Source: an uncultured Phocaeicola sp. (lineage in GTDB: Bacteria; Bacteroidota; Bacteroidia; Bacteroidales; Bacteroidaceae). From it: a stretch of 59,174 nt of DNA. The stretch spans positions 1 through 59,174 of the forward strand of contig CAUBDX010000019.1 of assembly GCA_958434805.1 (NCBI GenBank), read 5' to 3'. Under the pieces are notes generated by a model that worked only from the letters and a program-made list of their open reading frames with translations, searched no databases and was not told where the DNA came from. Position numbers and translations under genes: made by a program. This document shows positions 1 through 8,742 of this stretch, piece after piece (positions within the stretch are counted from its first letter, which is position 1; every line of letters begins with the position of its first letter).

Positions 1-21
1 ATCGGCTGAAAAACAGCCGAT
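1..21. terminator. Hairpin at window edge
   Basis: Perfect 8-bp inverted repeat ATCGGCTG / CAGCCGAT with an AAAAA loop. The right side continues AAAATTG, so no T-run follows on the plus strand. It probably ends a gene left of the window, or is a processing hairpin upstream of the DUF5723 gene. The repeat may extend beyond the window. Confidence 0.45.
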
Positions 22-64
22 AAAATTGTCGTAGCGGAAAATAGAATGGTTACTATAAAACGTT

Positions 65-1450
65 ATGAAAATTGTAAAATTTAAACATCTGTTTCTTGCA
101 GTTGGAATTTTATGGGCAGGAGCTGAGGCACAAGCACAGTATTTACGTACTTCTTACTTTATGGAGGGTACAAGCTCACGTTTGCAAATGAATCCGGGAT
201 TGCAGCCCACACGCGGCTATTTTAATTTCCCGATTATCGGTTCGTTAAATGTGGGAGCCTCTTCTAATGTTTTGGGAACAAGTGATATTATTGATGTACT
301 CGACTCAGGAGAAGATTTATATACTAATGACAAGCTATATAATAGCCTGAAAGCCGATAACCGTTTGAATGTAAATCTGAATACGGATATTCTTTCTTTC
401 GGCTGGTATAGAGGAAAAGGTTTCTGGAGCTTTAATGTCGGACTTCGTGCCGATGTAGGTGCGTCTATTCCGAAATCCATGTTTGAATATTTGCGAGATG
501 TTAACAGCAGTGACTTTTATACAGGAAACATGGATTATGAAATCCGTAACCAGTCTTTATATATCAACTCTTATGCGGAAGTAGGGTTGGGCTATTCACG
601 TAAGATTAATGAACGGCTGACGGTGGGCGGACGCATTAAAGTGTTACTGGGTATTGCGAATGCGGAAATGAAGATTGACCAGTTTGATGTGAAAACCAAC
701 TTCCCTGAAAATCCATATGATACCGATGCATGGAATAACGTGAACCATGGAGGAAGAGCCGTAACCCGTGCTTCACTTGTTACCACCGTGAAGGGCGGAG
801 GATTGAGCTTTTCTCAAAATTCGGAAGGAAATACCATCGTTGACGGTTTTGATTTTGACGGAGAAAACTTTGGAGTAGCAGGAAAAGGATTTGGCATTGA
901 TTTGGGAGCAAGCTATAGAGTATGGAAAAACTTGACCGTATCGGCAGCTGTGCTCGATTTGGGATTTATGTCATGGGATAAAGGCTCAACTACGGTAGCT
1001 TTATCTGAAGAAGAAGTTGAAATCAATTCTTCTAACTTTGAGCAGTATCTTGGCGGCGATTTTATGGATATGGATATGTATAATCTGGAAGAGGGTGAAG
1101 CCTTTGGAAGAAAGAAAAGTTTGTCTTCAACCATTTTGCTGGCCGGTGAATATGGTTTTTTGAATAATAAAGTAAGTGTAGGTGCTTTATATACCACTCG
1201 CTTTATACAGCCGAAGAACGTCAGTGAACTGACTTTGTCGGCCACATTCCGTCCGAAAAACTGGTTGAATGCTGCAGTAAGCTATTCTCCTATTCAGGCA
1301 GCCGGTAAATCCATCGGTTTGGCACTGAAGTTGGGTCCGCTTTTTGTCGGTACCGATTATATGTTCTTTGGAAGCAATTCAAAGAGTGTAAATGCATTCT
1401 TGGGACTGTCTTTCCCGATGGGGAAAAAGCCTGTAGCCAAGCATGAATAA
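65..1450 (+). CDS. DUF5723 family outer-membrane beta-barrel protein
   Basis: 461 residues. The N-terminus has a signal peptide: basic residues K2-K7, a hydrophobic core, then a cut near AEAQAQ-YLR. The rest is rich in alternating aromatic and glycine strands and ends with many residues of the type expected for a barrel, with no internal membrane helix. The family is known in Bacteroidetes as secreted proteins of undefined role, probably an outer-membrane barrel. I see no good -7 box in the 43 bases between the upstream hairpin and the ATG, so it may be read through from a gene outside the window. A strong terminator follows. Confidence 0.75.
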   Translation: MKIVKFKHLFLAVGILWAGAEAQAQYLRTSYFMEGTSSRLQMNPGLQPTRGYFNFPIIGSLNVGASSNVLGTSDIIDVLDSGEDLYTNDKLYNSLKADNRLNVNLNTDILSFGWYRGKGFWSFNVGLRADVGASIPKSMFEYLRDVNSSDFYTGNMDYEIRNQSLYINSYAEVGLGYSRKINERLTVGGRIKVLLGIANAEMKIDQFDVKTNFPENPYDTDAWNNVNHGGRAVTRASLVTTVKGGGLSFSQNSEGNTIVDGFDFDGENFGVAGKGFGIDLGASYRVWKNLTVSAAVLDLGFMSWDKGSTTVALSEEEVEINSSNFEQYLGGDFMDMDMYNLEEGEAFGRKKSLSSTILLAGEYGFLNNKVSVGALYTTRFIQPKNVSELTLSATFRPKNWLNAAVSYSPIQAAGKSIGLALKLGPLFVGTDYMFFGSNSKSVNAFLGLSFPMGKKPVAKHE

Positions 1451-1514
1451 CAGAGATGATTTAGATGAGCCACGGTTTGGGGCTTCCCTGAATTGGGCTT
1501 GACCCTAGTCATAT

Positions 1515-1558
1515 AAAAACGGCTTTTCTTACTTGTTACCGTAAGAAAAGCCGTTTTT
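1515..1558. terminator. Bidirectional rho-independent terminator
   Basis: Perfect 18-bp arms (AAAAACGGCTTTTCTTAC and its complement) with an 8-base loop, TTGTTACC. The arms end in A5 and T5, so it works on both strands. It lies between the convergent DUF5723 and phosphodiesterase genes. Confidence 0.95.
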
Positions 1559-1586
1559 TGTTCATTGTACTGGTAAGTCTTGTCGG

Positions 1587-2126
1587 TCAGATTTGGCAAG
1601 ATTGGAGCAGTTCACCGTCTAACCGGTAAATATCAACTTTTCCGTTTTCATAGAGAGCAAAGGTAGGCACATTGCCTCCTTTGGGAAAAGTGACCGAGCC
1701 CGTATTACAAATGAGTGTTTTACCCGCAGGTTCCAGTTTCCACAGATGCGTATGTCCATAGAAGAAACAGTCATGCTTTCCTTTAGGCATTTTTTCCTCA
1801 TTATAAACATGTCCGTGGGTTAGGAACAGACGTTTCCCGTTGTCTGCAATCAGGGCATAGTCGGCTAGGATAGGGAAGTCAAGTAGCATCTGATCAACCT
1901 CAGAGTCGCAGTTCCCTCTTATGGCAATAATCTGATCTGCCATTTTATTTAGCATTTCAGCTATTCCTTTAGGGTCAAGCCCTTCAGGCAATCCGTTACG
2001 GGGACCATAGTTTAATATATCTCCCAAAATGCAAAGTTGGTCACACTGTTGATTTTCATAAAACGCCAAGACTTGCTTTAGAGCAGGCAAGGAGCCATGA
2101 ATATCAGAAACAATAAGATACTTCAT
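1587..2126 (-). CDS. YfcE-type metallophosphodiesterase
   Basis: 179 residues. All motifs of the calcineurin-like YfcE/MJ0936 group are present in order: SDIHGS (D-x-H metal ligands), LGDIL, RGNCD, LTHGH and FYGHTH. The family hydrolyses phosphodiesters with Mn2+ in the cytoplasm; the natural substrate is usually unknown. The length fits the family (about 180). It is a single gene, convergent with DUF5723 and divergent from the antiporter gene. The ATG sits 131 bases from that gene's start. Confidence 0.88.
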   Translation of the reverse strand: MKYLIVSDIHGSLPALKQVLAFYENQQCDQLCILGDILNYGPRNGLPEGLDPKGIAEMLNKMADQIIAIRGNCDSEVDQMLLDFPILADYALIADNGKRLFLTHGHVYNEEKMPKGKHDCFFYGHTHLWKLEPAGKTLICNTGSVTFPKGGNVPTFALYENGKVDIYRLDGELLQSCQI

Positions 2127-2223
2127 ACGGTAAGTGTATTGATGTTTTACTAGTTATTTTCACGGCACTAAATTAGTAACTTTCTTTTGTATATCGGTGT
2201 AAGAAAGGGAAAAGAATTTTGTG

Positions 2224-2231
2224 TACCTTTG
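2224..2231 (+). promoter_or_regulatory. -7 box of the antiporter gene
   Basis: TACCTTTG matches the Bacteroidetes -7 consensus TAnnTTTG and lies 25 bases before the ATG at 2257. I see no clear -33 TTTG at the usual 19-22 base spacing. Confidence 0.55.
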
Positions 2232-2256
2232 CATGTCGTAATAAAGAACAGAAACC

Positions 2257-4521
2257 ATGTCTGAATTAGCTCCTCTTATCAATGACCTCGCACTCATATT
2301 GATTTGTGCCGGAGTCATGACACTTATTTTTAAGAAACTCAAACAGCCGCTGGTGTTAGGTTATATCGTGGCGGGTTTTATTTCAAGTCCTCACATTACC
2401 TTTACTCCTTCTGTAGTTGATTCTGCGAATATACAGACTTGGTCAGAGATAGGAGTAATATTCCTGTTGTTTGCTTTAGGACTGGAGTTCAGCTTCAAGA
2501 AGCTGATGAAAGTGGGCGGTCCGGCTGTAATTTCAGCCTGCACCATTATTTTATGTATGATTATGGTAGGGGTATTCGTGGGCTGGTCATTTGGCTGGCA
2601 GCGCATGGATTGTATCTATTTGGGAGGTATGCTTGCCATGTCATCTACCACCATCATTTATAAAGCCTTCGATGACCTCGGGCTGCGGCAGCAACGTTTT
2701 GCCGGACTGGTATTGAGTATCTTGATTCTGGAAGATATTCTGGCCATCGTACTGATGGTAATGCTTTCTACCATGGCTGTCAGTCAGAATTTTGAAGGAG
2801 GAGAAATGGTTTACAGCATTTTAAAACTGCTTTTCTTCTTGATCTTGTGGTTTGTAGTTGGTATCTACCTTATTCCGCTGTTCCTGAAGCGGGCGCGCCG
2901 GCTGATGAGCGATGAAACCCTGCTTATTGTTTCGTTGGCCCTTTGTTTCGGGATGGTAGTGCTGGCAGCGAAAGTAGGTTTCTCACCGGCATTCGGTGCT
3001 TTTATCATGGGTTCTATCTTAGCGGAAACCATCGAGTCGGAACATATTGATAAGTTAGTAGCTCCGGTGAAGGACTTGTTCGGGGCCATCTTCTTTGTGT
3101 CGGTAGGTATGATGGTTGAGCCTCACATGATAGTAGAATACATCGGTCCGATTCTGGCCATTGTGGCAGCCATACTGATAGGGCAGACGGTGTTTGGCAC
3201 CGGGGGCGTACTGTTGTCCGGCCAACCTCTGAAAACGGCAATGCAGTGCGGTTTCAGCTTGACCCAAATTGGTGAATTTGCCTTTATCATCGCTTCGCTT
3301 GGGGTAAGCCTGGGGGTCACCAGCCATTTCTTATATCCCATTGTAGTAGCTGTTTCAGTCATTACTACTTTCCTTACTCCTTATATGATTCGCCTGTCGG
3401 TTCCGGCATACCATTTGGTAGACCGTTACATGCCTCTCCGCTGGAAGCGTTTGCTGGACCGTTACTCAACAGGGGTACAGACGGTGAATCATCAGAACAA
3501 CTGGCGGACCTTGATGATAGCCATTGTTCGTATTGGGGTGATTTATTCTGTTTTGTCGGTAGCGGTTACCGGACTGTCATTGCATTTCTTCGCACCATTA
3601 CTGATAGCTGCAGTGGGTGATTTTGGGGGACGTCTGCTGGGTGCCGTGTTGACCATTTTACTGGTTGCTCCGTTCTTGCGTGCACTGATTATGAAGAAAA
3701 ACCGGTCAATCGAGTTCCGGGCTTTATGGGTTGACAACCGTTTTAACCATGCTCCGCTGCTTTCACTTGTTTTGTTACGTGTCGTGATAGCGGTAGGTTT
3801 TGTGGTTTATATCATAGAATATTTCTTTCAGGCATCGGTTGCTTTAATTGTGGGGGTAGCTATTATTGCGGTTTTGCTGATGGTTTTTTCCCGTTTCTTA
3901 AAAAAACAGTCGATTTATCTGGAGCGGGTCTTTGTGCAGAACCTTCGTTCAAAAGATATCCGAAAGGAATACTTGGGTAAGAAACAGCCTGAGTTTGCAG
4001 GGCGTTTGCTCGACCGGGATCTTCATTTAAGTGATTTTGTGATTCCTGCCGAATCGTTGTGGGCGGGACGTACGTTGCAGGAACTTGATTTGGGGCGTAA
4101 ATACGATGTGCATGTTGCTTCTATTATCCGGGGAACGCGGCGTATCAATATTCCGGGAGGAGAGAACCGCATCTATCCGAACGATACCTTGCAGGTGATA
4201 GGAACCGACGGGCAGCTGGCTGTTTTTTCCGAGCAGGCTGAGAAAGTATGTACGGATGTAACGGAGGATGATTTTATACGGCAGGAAATGTGTCTGAAAC
4301 AGTTCGTCATAGAAAGTGGTTCTCCTTTTTGCGGCTGCACTATCAAAGAGAGCGGAATCCGTAAAAACTTCCATTGTCTGGTTGTCGGGGTGGAGTCGGC
4401 TGAAGACAATTCTTTGCGCACACCCGATGTGAATGTTCCTTTATGTGAAGGAGATATTCTTTGGGTAGTGGGCGAGAAAGACGATTTGACCCAGCTCTTT
4501 GAAATCCGCAAAGTGGGTTGA
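2257..4521 (+). CDS. Cation:proton antiporter, KefB/CPA2 family with two TrkA-C domains
   Basis: 754 residues. The first ~385 residues form the Na+/H+ exchanger core of about a dozen membrane helices (LGYIVAGFISSP near the start, FGAFIMGSILAET in the middle). A second hydrophobic block follows at ~415-550. The cytoplasmic tail holds two TrkA-C-like modules, ESLWAGRTLQELDLG with PNDTLQVIG, then a second one ending CEGDILWVVG. The Rossmann TrkA-N domain of classical KefB/KefC is absent, so any ligand gating would be through the TrkA-C pair. The likely role is K+ or Na+/H+ exchange at the inner membrane. Ion specificity cannot be read from sequence. Confidence 0.85.
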   Translation: MSELAPLINDLALILICAGVMTLIFKKLKQPLVLGYIVAGFISSPHITFTPSVVDSANIQTWSEIGVIFLLFALGLEFSFKKLMKVGGPAVISACTIILCMIMVGVFVGWSFGWQRMDCIYLGGMLAMSSTTIIYKAFDDLGLRQQRFAGLVLSILILEDILAIVLMVMLSTMAVSQNFEGGEMVYSILKLLFFLILWFVVGIYLIPLFLKRARRLMSDETLLIVSLALCFGMVVLAAKVGFSPAFGAFIMGSILAETIESEHIDKLVAPVKDLFGAIFFVSVGMMVEPHMIVEYIGPILAIVAAILIGQTVFGTGGVLLSGQPLKTAMQCGFSLTQIGEFAFIIASLGVSLGVTSHFLYPIVVAVSVITTFLTPYMIRLSVPAYHLVDRYMPLRWKRLLDRYSTGVQTVNHQNNWRTLMIAIVRIGVIYSVLSVAVTGLSLHFFAPLLIAAVGDFGGRLLGAVLTILLVAPFLRALIMKKNRSIEFRALWVDNRFNHAPLLSLVLLRVVIAVGFVVYIIEYFFQASVALIVGVAIIAVLLMVFSRFLKKQSIYLERVFVQNLRSKDIRKEYLGKKQPEFAGRLLDRDLHLSDFVIPAESLWAGRTLQELDLGRKYDVHVASIIRGTRRINIPGGENRIYPNDTLQVIGTDGQLAVFSEQAEKVCTDVTEDDFIRQEMCLKQFVIESGSPFCGCTIKESGIRKNFHCLVVGVESAEDNSLRTPDVNVPLCEGDILWVVGEKDDLTQLFEIRKVG

Positions 4522-4544
4522 TAATAAGTGAGTTACGTGTATGG

Positions 4545-4630
4545 AAAAACCTCAAGGCATTTGGGTGAAAATGTCTAGGCGTTAAACTCTTTCCGCTTAG
4601 ATGTTTTGATTGGAACGCCTTGAGGTTTTT
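4545..4630. repeat. Long hairpin, dispersed repeat copy 1, acting as terminator
   Basis: Perfect 14-bp outer arms AAAAACCTCAAGGC / GCCTTGAGGTTTTT at 4545-4558 and 4617-4630, ending in T5. An inner stem pairs AAAATGTCTAGGCG with CGCTTAGATGTTTT with G-U pairs allowed. It lies between the convergent antiporter and maf genes. Its right half (TAGATGTTTTGATTGGAACG) closely resembles the right half of the hairpin at 29277-29328, so this is a copy of a scattered repeat. Confidence 0.75.
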
Positions 4631-4633
4631 AGG

Positions 4634-5221
4634 TTAGTCTATATTCTTCAATTCGCGATATAAGCGTTGCACAGGAAGCCCCATGACATTGAAATACGAA
4701 CCGTTTAGTTTGGAGACTCCGATAAAGCCAATCCATTCCTGGATGCCATACGCACCGGCTTTATCCATCGGGCTGTACGTGGATATATAAAAATTGATTT
4801 CATCATCGGTCAGGGTATCGAAGGTGACCTCTGTAACCGAGGCAAAGCTGCGTTGAAATCCGCTGGTAGTAATACACACGCCCGTGATGACTTGGTGTGA
4901 ACGGTCGGAAAGTGCCTGCAGCATACGGCGTGCGTCGGCTTCATCTTTAGGCTTTCCCAAGACCTCTCCGTCAGTATAAACAATGGTATCGGCTGTGATA
5001 ATCAGTTCATTCTCGTCCATAATCGCCTTATAAGCCTCTGCTTTTTTTCGGGCTATATATAGCGGAATGTCTTCTCCCTTCAGCGTATCCGGATAGGTTT
5101 CGTCAATATCCGGAAGAATCTTTACTTTGTAATCCAGGTTCAGCCCTGAAAGAAGCTCTTTCCGGCGAGGCGAGTTGGATGCTAATATTATTTGGTATTT
5201 CTTTAAATTTTCAAGTATCAT
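4634..5221 (-). CDS. Maf family nucleoside triphosphate pyrophosphatase
   Basis: 195 residues, the usual Maf length. The signature LASNSPRRKELL starts at residue 13, ADTIVYTDGEVLGKP supplies the catalytic Asp, and DLARRMLQ-like helices follow. Maf proteins hydrolyse dTTP, UTP or modified nucleotides to the monophosphate, in the cytoplasm. It is the last gene of a minus-strand operon and starts 21 bases after kdsC. Confidence 0.92.
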   Translation of the reverse strand: MILENLKKYQIILASNSPRRKELLSGLNLDYKVKILPDIDETYPDTLKGEDIPLYIARKKAEAYKAIMDENELIITADTIVYTDGEVLGKPKDEADARRMLQALSDRSHQVITGVCITTSGFQRSFASVTEVTFDTLTDDEINFYISTYSPMDKAGAYGIQEWIGFIGVSKLNGSYFNVMGLPVQRLYRELKNID

Positions 5222-5242
5222 AATCGATTTATTCTTATAAGT

Positions 5243-5761
5243 TTACCATCCGAAAGCTTTTTCATGTGTCATCCATTTCCCTTGTGCACGGAGCACCTGC
5301 TCGATGACGTCTCTTCCGCATCCGTATCCTCCGTTCCGGTGTGAAATATATTTACATACCTCCTTTATTTCGGGGGCAGCATCGGCAGGGCAGCAAGGCA
5401 ACCCTACCTCACAGAGAACTTCATAGTCGGGAATATCATCGCCCATATAAAGCACTTCTTCGGGTTTCAGCTGATATTTTTCCAGCAGTTCATGGTATTC
5501 CTTGGTCTTTATGGCAGCACCAAGATAAACATCTTTAATGCCTAGCCCTTCGTAGCGTTTACGTACAGCTTCTGTACGCCCTCCGGTGATGATAGCCACA
5601 TGGAGTCCACATTTCACTGCCAGCTGCAAGGCATATCCATCCTTGATATTTACCGTGCGCATGGGGTCACCGTCAGGGTGAAGGAAAACGGTTTCTGCAC
5701 TCAATACTCCATCTACATCAAAGAACAAGGCCTTTATCTGGGTCAAATCATAGTTTATCAT
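5243..5761 (-). CDS. 3-deoxy-D-manno-octulosonate 8-phosphate phosphatase (KdsC-type HAD)
   Basis: 172 residues, a cap-less HAD of the C0 type. FFDVDGVL is motif I with both Asp residues, ITGGR is motif II, and MGDDIPD is motif IV. The C-terminal [14 protein letters not shown] is the active-site tail typical of KdsC. The enzyme removes phosphate from KDO-8-P in lipid A core synthesis. It overlaps the DUF2520 gene by 14 bases, which suggests coupled translation. Confidence 0.9.
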   Translation of the reverse strand: MINYDLTQIKALFFDVDGVLSAETVFLHPDGDPMRTVNIKDGYALQLAVKCGLHVAIITGGRTEAVRKRYEGLGIKDVYLGAAIKTKEYHELLEKYQLKPEEVLYMGDDIPDYEVLCEVGLPCCPADAAPEIKEVCKYISHRNGGYGCGRDVIEQVLRAQGKWMTHEKAFGW

Positions 5762-6542
5762 ATTCAGACTGGTTTATATGTTTACTGATTAATTGATATA
5801 TTTCAGCCAAATCGGCTTCATTTTCAAGCATCTGCAAATGCTGTTTCATCACATTTTCATCGTTTCTCCGTGCGGGACCGGTCTGGGCTTCTGCGGGAGA
5901 TAATGTATGCACTTTACGGGCTGTCTCATCGATGAGGGGGAGCATGGTTTCAAAAGGAAGCTGGTGCTTTTCCAGCAGATGATGACAGATGGCATACATA
6001 TGATTGCTGAAGTTGCAGGCAAAAACGGCGGCTATATGTAAATAGCGTCGTTGTTCCGAACTTGCTTGATATACCTTCCGGCTGATTCCTTCCATCAAGG
6101 CTTTGAGCAGCTCGGAGTCAGTCGGTGTATTGGCTTCGATGAAAACTGGCAAGTTGGTAAAATCTACAGGTTTCTGTTTGCTGAAAGTCTGCATCGGGTA
6201 AATAACCCCATATCGTTGAGCCAGTCCATTCCATACCGATATGGATACACTTCCGGCAGTGTGTACAAACAACGCGTTCGGATTACATTTTACCAGTAGT
6301 GGAAGCACTTGCTCTAAAACGGCATCTTTCACCGATACGATATATAAGTCGGCATTGGGGGTCACTTCGCTTAGGCTTGTAGTAAAGGGGCATGAAAGCT
6401 TTTCTGCCAGTTCGCGGGCCGATATCTCTGTACGGCTGAAGACCTGGCAGATGGTATGACCTTTCTCGTACAAGGCTGCCGACAGGTGGGTTGCCACATT
6501 TCCGGCTCCGATAAAGGCTACAGATAAGGAAAATTGATTCAT
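5748..6542 (-). CDS. Rossmann-fold plus DUF2520 domain protein
   Basis: 264 residues from the ATG at 6542; a GTG two codons earlier is possible. An N-terminal NAD(P)-binding motif, [15 protein letters not shown], begins about residue 8. The C-terminal half ([17 protein letters not shown]) is the helical DUF2520 domain, related in fold to ketopantoate and 6-phosphogluconate dehydrogenases. The substrate is unknown. It is common in Bacteroidales next to kdsC and maf, as here. Confidence 0.85.
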   Translation of the reverse strand: MNQFSLSVAFIGAGNVATHLSAALYEKGHTICQVFSRTEISARELAEKLSCPFTTSLSEVTPNADLYIVSVKDAVLEQVLPLLVKCNPNALFVHTAGSVSISVWNGLAQRYGVIYPMQTFSKQKPVDFTNLPVFIEANTPTDSELLKALMEGISRKVYQASSEQRRYLHIAAVFACNFSNHMYAICHHLLEKHQLPFETMLPLIDETARKVHTLSPAEAQTGPARRNDENVMKQHLQMLENEADLAEIYQLISKHINQSEYDKL

Positions 6543-6548
6543 AAGCAC

Positions 6549-6881
6549 TTACTTTGTAGAGATAAGATAAAGAATAACTCCGATTACCAACAGTGTAGCA
6601 GGAAGGAGGTAAGCAGACATTTGTCCGAGCAGGGCAGTAACCAGTGCAATGTTCTGAATCAGCCAAATGCCGGCAAGTACAATTCCCACCGATTTGTCGA
6701 CCTTAAACCAAAGGAAAATAACGGCAGCATAAAGCAGCATCGTATCTTTTTGCATAATCCACGGTAGCCCGATGGAGGAAAAACTTATCCATTTGTCAAT
6801 CAGATACAGAATCCCCATGAGCACTAGGAAAACAGCGGTAGCTTGATACGTATCTTTATGGTTTGATGCTTTTACCGTCAT
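6549..6881 (-). CDS. Small integral membrane protein, unknown function
   Basis: 110 residues with about four hydrophobic segments (near 14-30, 46-60, 63-83 and 89-107) and almost no soluble part. It somewhat resembles LiaF-like or DUF5668 transmembrane modules, but I cannot assign it. It lies 2 bases after the nitroreductase stop and 6 bases before the DUF2520 start, so it belongs to the operon. Confidence 0.75.
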   Translation of the reverse strand: MTVKASNHKDTYQATAVFLVLMGILYLIDKWISFSSIGLPWIMQKDTMLLYAAVIFLWFKVDKSVGIVLAGIWLIQNIALVTALLGQMSAYLLPATLLVIGVILYLISTK

Positions 6882-6883
6882 GC

Positions 6884-7420
6884 TTATTTACCTCCGTATT
6901 TATTGATATGAATTTTTTCCCATTGCAGGTGAGCTTCGTCGAAAGGCTTTCTTTCCATCGCTTTACGACCTATGGCGATAATGGAGAGTGCCTGGAGCTG
7001 AAGAGGCAAGTCGAGCAATTCGTGCACATACTCATTCGATGGAACTCCTTCGGCCGTGCTGCGTTCGCGCAGCTGAATCCAGCAGCTTCCCAAGCCTAAA
7101 TCCTCTGCCTGCAGCTGAATCATGATGGAAGCCACTGAGGCATCTTCAATCCATACATCACTGGTCAGTGGGTCGGCCACTACAACGATGGCAAGTGCGG
7201 CGTCTTTCACAAAGTCAGAACCGGACGCTTTACAGTGAGAAAGCTGTTCCAGTATTTCTTTATCGTCAATCGCTATAAATTGCCAGCAGTTGGTTCGTTT
7301 TGATGATGGTGCCATTAAGCCGGCTTTCAGCAGTGTAACCACTTCTTCTTGGGTTAATTCTTCTGAAGTAAACTTACGTGTACTCCGTCTTTTGTGTATC
7401 AAGTCACTGAAATTTTTCAT
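6884..7420 (-). CDS. Nitroreductase family FMN protein
   Basis: 178 residues. LIHKRRSTRKF near the N-terminus and APSSKRTNCWQFIAI are the FMN phosphate and ring contacts of the NfsB-like family. GLGSCWIQ is the C-terminal FMN motif. Such enzymes reduce nitro groups, quinones or flavins with NAD(P)H; the substrate is not predictable. It is the first gene of the five-gene minus operon ending in maf. Confidence 0.88.
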   Translation of the reverse strand: MKNFSDLIHKRRSTRKFTSEELTQEEVVTLLKAGLMAPSSKRTNCWQFIAIDDKEILEQLSHCKASGSDFVKDAALAIVVVADPLTSDVWIEDASVASIMIQLQAEDLGLGSCWIQLRERSTAEGVPSNEYVHELLDLPLQLQALSIIAIGRKAMERKPFDEAHLQWEKIHINKYGGK

Positions 7421-7440
7421 AAAAAAACGTTTTATCTTGA

Positions 7441-7471
7441 CAAATATAGCGGTTCTACTTCAAATGCTCAA
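7441..7471 (-). promoter_or_regulatory. Promoter of the nitroreductase-maf operon
   Basis: On the minus strand TATATTTG (7448 down to 7441) fits the -7 consensus. A TTG at 7471-7469 lies 20 bases upstream as the -33 element. Transcription would start about 7434, close to the ATG at 7420. Confidence 0.6.
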
Positions 7472-7495
7472 TAAAAAACTATAAATTTGCGTTAT

Positions 7496-8470
7496 ATGGC
7501 AATTCGTTTGGCTACATATTATCATGCCGGAGACGTTCCTTCTTTGCCGGGAAAGAATGTTTTTTATTCCACAGAGCTGTTCCGTCTTTGGGAGCAGACA
7601 CCCGGATACCGTGCTGTACTTCTAGTGGCCTTTGACGGCGATACTCCGATAGGGAAATTACTTTGCCTTACGCGCAGGCATTTCTGTCTGGTCAGTTTTG
7701 TGGAAAAAACATTTGTCTTCGGTACAGGAGAATATTTTAATACATCCCTGCGTAGGGAAGTTATATTCAGTGAAATGCTCTCGTATCTTACCTCTACCTA
7801 TAAAGACCGTTCGTTTTTGCTTGAATTCCGTAACTTGGAAGAACCTCTGTTTGCCTACCGCTATTTTAGGGAAAACGGTTACTTTCCGGTTCGCTGGTTG
7901 CGGGTGCGAAATTCCATTCATCATGATGCATTAGACAAATGGATGAGTTCTTCCCGCAGGAGGCAAGTGCAAAGAGCCTTAAAGAGTGGAGCCGTACTCG
8001 ATGTAGCCCGGACTACGGAAGATGTGCATGCCTTTTTTCTGATGCTGAAAAAATATTATTCGGCAAAAATTTATCATTATCTGCCGGCGATAGAGTTTTT
8101 TTTATCATTGCTTCAGCAAAAGATGCAGCGTGAGGTAGGTAAAATTTTCTTGGTACGTTATAAAAACCGTATCATCGGCGGATCGGTTTGTTTGTTTTCG
8201 GGCGATGATGTTTATCTGTTGTTTTCAGGCGGTATGCGGAAAAGCTATCCGTTGCAGTATCCCGGTGTTTTGGCTGTATGGAATGCAATGGCCTATGCGC
8301 GTGAAAACGGATATCTGCACTTTGAGTTTATGAATGCCGGTCTGCCGTTTAAAAAATATGGTTACCGCGATTTCATTCTCCGTTTCGGTGGAAAGCAAAT
8401 GAGCAGCCGCCGGTGGTTTCGGGTAGGGTGGAAATGGCTGAATAAGCTGTTGACACGGATTTATGTTTGA
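7496..8470 (+). CDS. GNAT/FemAB-like acyltransferase
   Basis: 324 residues from the ATG at 7496; a TTG three codons earlier is less likely. The C-terminal half carries a GNAT-type core (IFLVRYKNRIIGGSVCLFSG, then FEFMNAGLPFKKYG) like the BioF2/FemAB-like group. That group transfers amino-acyl or acyl units in cell-wall or surface-polymer synthesis. No signal peptide or membrane segment is seen. A -7-like TAAATTTG at 7482-7489 ends 6 bases before the ATG, so the mRNA may be nearly leaderless. Confidence 0.75.
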   Translation: MAIRLATYYHAGDVPSLPGKNVFYSTELFRLWEQTPGYRAVLLVAFDGDTPIGKLLCLTRRHFCLVSFVEKTFVFGTGEYFNTSLRREVIFSEMLSYLTSTYKDRSFLLEFRNLEEPLFAYRYFRENGYFPVRWLRVRNSIHHDALDKWMSSSRRRQVQRALKSGAVLDVARTTEDVHAFFLMLKKYYSAKIYHYLPAIEFFLSLLQQKMQREVGKIFLVRYKNRIIGGSVCLFSGDDVYLLFSGGMRKSYPLQYPGVLAVWNAMAYARENGYLHFEFMNAGLPFKKYGYRDFILRFGGKQMSSRRWFRVGWKWLNKLLTRIYV

Positions 8471-8501
8471 TTAACCATTTAAGTTTGGCAATACTTTCGT
8501 T

Positions 8502-8550
8502 CAAAAGCAGGCTTTTGGCTTGGTACTGCACTCGCCTTTTCGTATCTTTG
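8502..8550 (+). promoter_or_regulatory. Promoter copy A of a duplicated 49-bp element
   Basis: Ends in TATCTTTG (8543-8550), a consensus -7 box, with TTG at 8520-8522 as -33 (20-base spacing). The whole 49 bp aligns without gaps to 17200-17248 at 41 of 49 positions, including the 11-mer GGCTTGGTACT. It would start transcription near 8556 and give the GH110 gene a leader of about 190 bases. Confidence 0.7.
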
Positions 8551-8742
8551 TCCCTTGTTCTGATGAAACGCAGTGTTTTGCCAGATTTATGTCCTTGTTT
8601 TACCTCAATGTAAAGATGCTTTTAAGCAGGTGAAATTTTAATCTGCAGACCTTTGGTAAAAAGTGTCTGTCAGAGTTCCTGAATGAGAGAGCAGAAGGTT
8701 AGGTATGTTTAATTTTATAAATATTAATTTAATCCATATACT

